9,815 bases of DNA from JAMXLO01 sp041487355. Its GTDB lineage: Bacteria > Pseudomonadota > Alphaproteobacteria > Acetobacterales > Acetobacteraceae. Position 1 is the stretch's first letter. Each line of letters begins with the position of its first letter. Below, piece by piece: positions 5,971 to 9,815 of this stretch. The stretch is from the NCBI GenBank assembly GCA_041487355.1, contig JBGPND010000198.1, positions 1-9,815 of the forward strand, in the 5' to 3' direction. A model generated the notes under the pieces. That model worked only from the letters and a program-made list of their open reading frames with translations, made no database searches and had not been told where the DNA came from. The translations under genes were made by a program, and so were the position numbers.

Positions 5971-6211
5971 GGCGACCAGCGTCAGATTCGACCGCGACAA
6001 CATGTGGGTGGCGCTGTCCGATGGGCGAACCCTGGGGGTGCCGCTCGCCTGGTTTCCCCGCCTGATGCGCGGCACGCGCGAGCAGCGCGAAGCCTGCCGG
6101 ATCAGCAGCCGCGGGCTGCATTGGGAGGCACTGGACGAGGACATCGCCGTGGCCGGACTGCTCGCCGGCCACGGCGATCAGACGCATCTGCTGCCGGCTG
6201 CGGCGCAATAG
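5954..6211 (+). CDS. DUF2442 domain protein, 85 aa
   Basis: The product reads RFDRDNMWVALSDGRTLGVP, then LAWFPRLMRGTREQREA, then GLHWEALDEDIAVAGLLAG. These are the recognisable conserved blocks of DUF2442, and the length is normal for the family. The likely start is the GTG at 5954, which overlaps the last 17 bases of the broken DUF4160 frame; such overlap implies an ancestral two-gene operon. No ATG gives a sensible N-terminus before the conserved block. Function is unknown. The genetic link to DUF4160 has prompted toxin-antitoxin-like ideas, which this sequence cannot confirm. If they were partners, this gene is now an orphan. It has no signal peptide or membrane segment. The frame is intact through its TAG, so it may still be expressed from the upstream operon. 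Confidence 0.82.
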   Translation: MTSSVRATSVRFDRDNMWVALSDGRTLGVPLAWFPRLMRGTREQREACRISSRGLHWEALDEDIAVAGLLAGHGDQTHLLPAAAQ

Positions 6212-6278
6212 CCGGGACTGGCGCTTGTGCTCGGTCATACGGTATGGAGGTTATCCCGGAAGTGGCGGCCGAACGGAC

Positions 6279-6531
6279 TCTGATGCCGAAAGTCGGCATC
6301 TCGGGTTCGTCTTGCCAGCGGTTCACCGGCGGCAGGGCCGAGCTCGAGGTGACGGCGACAAACTTCCGCCGCCTGGTGCTGGAGTTGGACGAGCGCTTTC
6401 CAGGGTTGGGCAAGCAGGTGGAGGAGGGGATGGCGATCGCGATAGACGGCGAGATCTATCAGGACGCCTATGCGGCGGTGCTGAAGCCGGAGAGCGAGAT
6501 TTATCTCATACCGAAGATTGCCGGCGGCTAA
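6279..6531 (+). repeat. Direct repeat unit 2 (with 5470-5722)
   Basis: The second unit covers the whole copy-2 gene and the few bases before it. Similarity stops at the gene end: the sequence after 6531 does not resemble that after 5722. Confidence 0.8.
6283..6531 (+). CDS. MoaD/ThiS-like beta-grasp protein, copy 2, 82 aa
   Basis: A second copy of the protein encoded at 5474-5722: 73 of 82 residues are identical. The nine changes are V5G, T19A, E36D, Q37E, V52I, F59Y, D70E, V74Y and G80A. Most are conservative and the frame is intact, so the copy seems kept under selection. It still ends in Gly-Gly (PKIAGG), so thiocarboxylate chemistry remains possible. The start at 6283 follows from alignment to copy 1. 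An in-frame ATG at 6244 would add 13 residues and is the alternative, since no good ribosome-binding site precedes 6283. Unlike copy 1 it is separated from the hydroxylase operon by the DUF4160/DUF2442 remnant, with a 71-base gap after DUF2442. Different expression or a different partner is possible but unproven. Confidence 0.8.
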   Translation: MPKVGISGSSCQRFTGGRAELEVTATNFRRLVLELDERFPGLGKQVEEGMAIAIDGEIYQDAYAAVLKPESEIYLIPKIAGG

Positions 6532-6750
6532 CGGCTGCAAGCGCTCGTTCGGCGAGTGCGTGCTGCGGTCCAACCGTTGGCGGTCGCGAATTCACGTTCC
6601 TGTGAACGGACCGTGTTGGTTGTCGGAGCGCACCAACGTGGTAGCTTGGCAGCCAAGTCGGTCAAGCCTGGTGCGTGTGCCCAAGCGAGGTTGCGATCTG
6701 GGCCTGTACCAACTCGGCCGGGGCCGGGACCGTGAGGAAGATCAACGGGT
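6532..6750. other. Intergenic region before the sulfotransferase-like pair
   Basis: 219 bases with no supportable gene. A weak hairpin GCGCTCG (6541-6547) / CGAGTGC (6553-6559), with one G-T pair, follows the copy-2 stop and may end that transcript, though no T-tract is present. CGTTC (6595-6599) / GAACG (6604-6608) and TTCAC (6591-6595) / GTGAA (6602-6606) are overlapping inverted repeats that could be a regulator site. A promoter for the gene at 6751 should lie here, but no clear -35/-10 pair stands out. Confidence 0.4.
6735..6740 (+). promoter_or_regulatory. Ribosome-binding site for the gene at 6751
   Basis: AGGAAG ends ten bases before the ATG at 6751, which supports that start for the first paralog. 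Confidence 0.5.
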
Positions 6751-8139
6751 ATGATCATCGGCCATGTCGATCTCGTGCAACGCGACCGGATCTCCGGCTG
6801 GGCTGCGGACGACGACTACCCAAATGCAACGGTCGACCTCACCGTCATTGTCGACGGTATCGAGGTGGGACATTGCACTGCAGATCAATTGCGGCGCGAC
6901 CTGCAGCAGCTCGGCACCTATGGCGAGGGCCGGCACGGCTTTCTGTTTGAGTTCGCTGTGCCCCTCTCCTCTACCGAGGACCACGAGATCCAGATCCTTG
7001 TAGGGACCGAACAGCAAGAGAAGCTGGGCCGAGGCCATTTCAAGATCGCACGAGAGAGCGATGTGACGGGGGATGCGAAGCATCCTACATCGGTCATTGT
7101 TCTCGGTGAATCGGGTCAGCCGAGGAAGACGGCAGCGCCGCGGTATGTAATCCACATCGGTCCACACAAGACCGGCAGCAAGTACCTGCAGAGCGGACTT
7201 CACGCCCTTCGCAACCAGCTGATGGCAAGAGGTATCCTGTATCCGACAAACTGGCTGGATGCGACGAACCCCAGTCATGCACCCTTGTCGCGACGATTGC
7301 AGTCAGAAGATGCGTCGCTCCAGGAGGAATTCAACCAACTCAATGCATCGACCCACAAGGTTGTGGTCATTTCCGCCGAGGATCTGGTCGATCTGGAGCG
7401 GCCATCGCTCGAATACCTGAAGACGCTGATTGCCGATCATCAGACGGAGATCGTCTTCTATCTCCGCCGATGGTCCGAGCTGCTCCCGTCCGCGTGGCAA
7501 GAAACCGTCAAGCACGGCGGCGACGACAGTTTGCCGGCTTTTTTTGCCCAGCATCTGGCCAGCCCGCTGACCTCCAATCTGATAAATTTTGACATTGTTC
7601 TGCGCAATTTTACCGATGTCTTCGGCACTGCGTCACTGAGGCTGGTCTCTTACAGCAATCTGGCGGGAGAACGTACGGATATTCTAGAGCATTTCATCCA
7701 GTCGTTTCTTGCCTGGTCGGAGCCGCCAGCGCTTCAGCTCGATCGTCAAAACCAGTCTCTGGGCCTGTTTGATGCCGAGATGGTACGCGTGCTGAACGCT
7801 GTCCAGCGGGCACACACCGGGCAGAGCGGTGATAGTATCTTCCGACACTATATTGCGATGAAGCCGACGCTCGACCTATCACATATCGTGAGTGCAATGG
7901 AGAGGTACGTCAGAACTGCCCGCATTGACGAAGCCGCGCCGGGACTGCGTGCGGTGCACGAACTTATCTTTTCGAGATACGCCAATTGTCTTGTCCGACC
8001 GAAGTCCGGCTACAATTTGTTCCCTCCGGCAGACAGAGAGATCAGGTTCGTCCAGGACAACTACATCCTGATGTCAGGCATTCTTGATGCGCTGATGACG
8101 ATCTATCGGGCGGTCACGGACCAGGATAGGAATCCCTGA
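6751..8139 (+). CDS. Sulfotransferase-like protein with N-terminal GWAxD module, paralog A, 462 aa
   Basis: Two-part protein. Residues 1 to about 100 form a module with blocks GHVDLVQRDRISGWAAD, VDLTVIVDGIEVG and GEGRHGF, rich in predicted beta strands. I have seen this type on glycosyltransferase and polysaccharide-related proteins, but it has no established function that I know of. From about residue 130 the sequence resembles PAPS-dependent sulfotransferases. The likely 5'-phosphosulfate loop is HIGPHKTGSKYLQ (135-147), and a likely 3'-phosphate segment is FYLRRWSELLPSAWQE (236-251). Asp/Glu- and Arg-rich helices continue to the C-terminus. Position 144 is Lys where paralog B has Thr. No signal peptide or membrane span is visible, so it should be cytoplasmic. 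Donor and acceptor are unknown; another P-loop transferase or kinase is the main alternative. Base composition looks less GC-rich than the upstream operon. It lies four bases ahead of paralog B. Confidence 0.72.
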   Translation: MIIGHVDLVQRDRISGWAADDDYPNATVDLTVIVDGIEVGHCTADQLRRDLQQLGTYGEGRHGFLFEFAVPLSSTEDHEIQILVGTEQQEKLGRGHFKIARESDVTGDAKHPTSVIVLGESGQPRKTAAPRYVIHIGPHKTGSKYLQSGLHALRNQLMARGILYPTNWLDATNPSHAPLSRRLQSEDASLQEEFNQLNASTHKVVVISAEDLVDLERPSLEYLKTLIADHQTEIVFYLRRWSELLPSAWQETVKHGGDDSLPAFFAQHLASPLTSNLINFDIVLRNFTDVFGTASLRLVSYSNLAGERTDILEHFIQSFLAWSEPPALQLDRQNQSLGLFDAEMVRVLNAVQRAHTGQSGDSIFRHYIAMKPTLDLSHIVSAMERYVRTARIDEAAPGLRAVHELIFSRYANCLVRPKSGYNLFPPADREIRFVQDNYILMSGILDALMTIYRAVTDQDRNP

Positions 8140-8143
8140 GCGT

Positions 8144-9532
8144 ATGATCGATGGCTACGTGGATCTGATCGATCGGGATCAGGTCATGGGTTGGGCGGCG
8201 GATGCCGAAGCGCCGGACGCGGCGGTCGAAATTGCTGTCCTGCTCGATGGCATGGAAGTGGCGAGGACGCTGGCTGACCGGCCACGCAAGGACCTGCGGG
8301 ACATCGGCAACTATGGCGAGGGACGACACGGGTTCGCCGTGAAGTTCGCTGAGCCGCTGTCAGTGGCGCAAGACCATCACGTCGTGGTCCGTGCGACACG
8401 AGGCGGCGAGATCTTGCGCCATGGCAATGTGCTGCTGATGCCCAATAGGGAGGGCGAGGGCCGGACAGGGATGCTGTCGCCGGTATTCGGACCCGATGCG
8501 GCAGCGGCGGTACGCAACGCCGAGGCAGGCGCGCCCCACTACATTCTCCATGTCGGCCCACATAAGACTGGCAGCACATACATGCAGAAGGGGCTCTACC
8601 GGCTGCATGACAGACTGTTCCGGTCCGGCATCGTATATCCGGCGTGCTGGTTGGATCCTGGCACGCGCAGCCACCGTCCTCTCCGCCAGCGGTTGGCGGC
8701 CGGTGAGGATGCGCGACTGAAGGCAGCATTCGCCGGGTTCAACCTGCCATGCTACAGGACGGTCATCCTGTCCTCCGAGGATTTCGCCGATCTGCCGGAG
8801 ACCGCACTCATCTACTTCAAGGAACTGATCGGCGACCATCGCGTCACCGTGGTGTTCTATTGCCGACGCTGGTCGGAGCTGGTGCAATCAGCCTGGCAAG
8901 AGGTGGTGAAGCAGGGCAGCACCTACACGCTGCCGGAGTTCCTGGCGAGGAACCTGATCAATCCGGTTGGTTCCAGCATTATAAACCATGACCATGCCCT
9001 GGCGCGGCTCGTCCGCGTATTTGGCCTCTCCAGTTTGCGACTCGTGTCCTACAACAATGTTCTCGACTCCGGGAATGATATTCTTATGCACTTTCTGGCA
9101 GCATTTGCTGACTGGAATGGACCACATGAGGGGATTCAAACGCGGGAGAATATTTCGCTCAGTCTGTTCGACACCGAGATGGTGCGTATACTGAACGCCT
9201 TGGAGATCGCGCAGACCGGGCGTGCCGGCTACGACACCGTCTGTGCCCGCTACCTCGACAGGAAGCCGCAGCTCGATCTCGCCGTCATCCACACAGCGAT
9301 GCAGCAGTGTATGCAGAATGTCGAGGTCAATGAGGGCAGCGCCGGCCTCCGGATCGTTCATGAGGCACTGTTCGAACGCTACGGCGAACGGATGGTGGCG
9401 CCACGATCCGGATTCAACCTGTTCGGCCTGGTGGCAAGAGACATTCAGTTCGTGCAACAGGACTACTTGCTCGTCGAGGGCCTCACCGATGCGATCAGAC
9501 GTGTATATGAGGCAATCCGTGCGCCAGCCTGA
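8144..9532 (+). CDS. Sulfotransferase-like protein with N-terminal GWAxD module, paralog B, 462 aa
   Basis: Same length and architecture as paralog A, with roughly half of residues identical by eye, so an old tandem duplication. The N-terminal module reads GYVDLIDRDQVMGWAAD, VLLDGMEV and YGEGRHGF. The linker (about 105-130) is unlike that of A. The phosphosulfate-type loop is HVGPHKTGSTYMQ (136-148), with Thr145 in the position normally occupied by Ser or Thr. The second motif is FYCRRWSELVQSAWQE (238-253). Other shared blocks are SSEDFADL, SLRLVSYNN, LFDTEMVRILNA and SGFNLF. The start is four bases after the stop of A, with AGGAA at 8128-8132 as a distant ribosome-binding site, so the two are surely co-transcribed. 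It overlaps the next gene by up to 26 bases. Cytoplasmic by lack of signals. The acceptor is unknown; a glycan is a reasonable guess from the module. Confidence 0.72.
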   Translation: MIDGYVDLIDRDQVMGWAADAEAPDAAVEIAVLLDGMEVARTLADRPRKDLRDIGNYGEGRHGFAVKFAEPLSVAQDHHVVVRATRGGEILRHGNVLLMPNREGEGRTGMLSPVFGPDAAAAVRNAEAGAPHYILHVGPHKTGSTYMQKGLYRLHDRLFRSGIVYPACWLDPGTRSHRPLRQRLAAGEDARLKAAFAGFNLPCYRTVILSSEDFADLPETALIYFKELIGDHRVTVVFYCRRWSELVQSAWQEVVKQGSTYTLPEFLARNLINPVGSSIINHDHALARLVRVFGLSSLRLVSYNNVLDSGNDILMHFLAAFADWNGPHEGIQTRENISLSLFDTEMVRILNALEIAQTGRAGYDTVCARYLDRKPQLDLAVIHTAMQQCMQNVEVNEGSAGLRIVHEALFERYGERMVAPRSGFNLFGLVARDIQFVQQDYLLVEGLTDAIRRVYEAIRAPA

Positions 9533-9815
9533 CATCGGGGGGTTATCCTCCTGCCCCACCATCCTGCTCTACGACTGGGATAACACGTTGGTCGACGGCT
9601 GGGCCGGCATCACCGCCGCCCTCAACGCGGTATTTGCCGAATTCGCCATGCCCTTGTGGTCGGTCATGGACACCAAGGCGCGCGTCCGCGTCTCGTTGCG
9701 TGAGAGCTTTCCCGTGATGTTCGGCGCCGAATGGGAGCGCGCGCGCGACATATTCTATGCCGCATTCGAGGTGCAGCACCTGCACCACGTGGCACCGATG
9801 CCTGGGGTCGCCGAC
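9507..9815 (+). CDS. HAD-family hydrolase (phosphoglycolate-phosphatase-like), partial, cut by window end
   Basis: The start of a haloacid-dehalogenase-type phosphatase. The motif LLYDWDNTLVDGW carries the two HAD motif I aspartates (DxDxT), the first being the nucleophile. It is followed by helical cap sequence (FPVMFGAEWERARDIFYAAF) and MPGVAD, where the window ends. Later motifs (Thr/Ser, Lys, acidic pair) are beyond the edge. The reading frame is open from an ATG at 9507, overlapping paralog B by 26 bases, but GAGG at 9509-9512 better fits a GTG start at 9519. Either adds a short unmatched stretch before the motif. Coupling to paralog B suggests one transcript. The substrate is not predictable; sugar phosphates are common for the family. 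Confidence 0.8.
   Translation, partial: MRQSVRQPDIGGLSSCPTILLYDWDNTLVDGWAGITAALNAVFAEFAMPLWSVMDTKARVRVSLRESFPVMFGAEWERARDIFYAAFEVQHLHHVAPMPGVAD

Noticed and set aside
6518..6754. Small + strand open frame in the intergenic region
   Set aside because: It starts within the copy-2 gene in another frame, has Arg/Trp/Cys-rich composition and no ribosome site.
1..9815. tRNA or rRNA genes
   Set aside because: I saw no cloverleaf arms with a GTTCGA-type T-loop and CCA-type end, and no conserved rRNA segments on either strand.

Overview
The window is GC-rich bacterial DNA, and every gene I can support reads on the + strand. Codon use, short translationally coupled operons, a DUF4160/DUF2442 pair and a 'GWAxD' module fused to a sulfotransferase-like domain all suggest an alphaproteobacterium. 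Acetobacteraceae or another Rhodospirillales lineage is my guess; it rests on family recall only and no marker gene is present.

Layout. 1-221: non-coding, with three degenerate copies of a GGCCGCTNTGGGTC-like motif. 222-344: a 40-residue exported peptide gene whose ribosome-binding site lies in a hairpin. 345-458: non-coding, with two inverted repeats. 459-1460: a type I extradiol (ring-cleaving) dioxygenase of the BphC family with its full active site. 1470-1724: a small heptad-rich protein of unknown function. 1832-5474: a coxMSL-like operon (FAD, 2Fe-2S and molybdopterin subunits) for a xanthine-oxidase-family molybdenum hydroxylase, each gene overlapping the next. It is coupled by a TGATG overlap to a MoaD/ThiS-like beta-grasp protein at 5474-5722. 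5742-6211: a DUF4160 gene broken by a CATTGCGAG-type dispersed repeat, followed by an intact overlapping DUF2442 gene. 6283-6531: a second, about 89% identical copy of the MoaD/ThiS-like gene. 6532-6750: non-coding. 6751-9532: two tandem 462-residue paralogs, each an uncharacterised N-terminal module plus a sulfotransferase-like domain. 9507/9519-9815: the start of a HAD-family hydrolase cut off by the window edge.

How the genes may work together. The molybdenum hydroxylase (electron path Mo, 2Fe-2S, FAD) and the extradiol dioxygenase are both typical of aromatic or N-heteroaromatic catabolism, so a joint pathway is plausible, but the substrate cannot be read from sequence. The MoaD/ThiS-like proteins probably serve the molybdenum enzyme, either in cofactor sulfur chemistry or as a dedicated accessory. 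The paralog pair is less GC-rich than the operon and may belong to a surface-polysaccharide or other sulfation locus.

The best candidates for something under-described are the coupled and duplicated MoaD/ThiS-like gene, the two fused sulfotransferase-like paralogs, and the repeat-disrupted DUF4160 gene lodged between the two MoaD-like copies.
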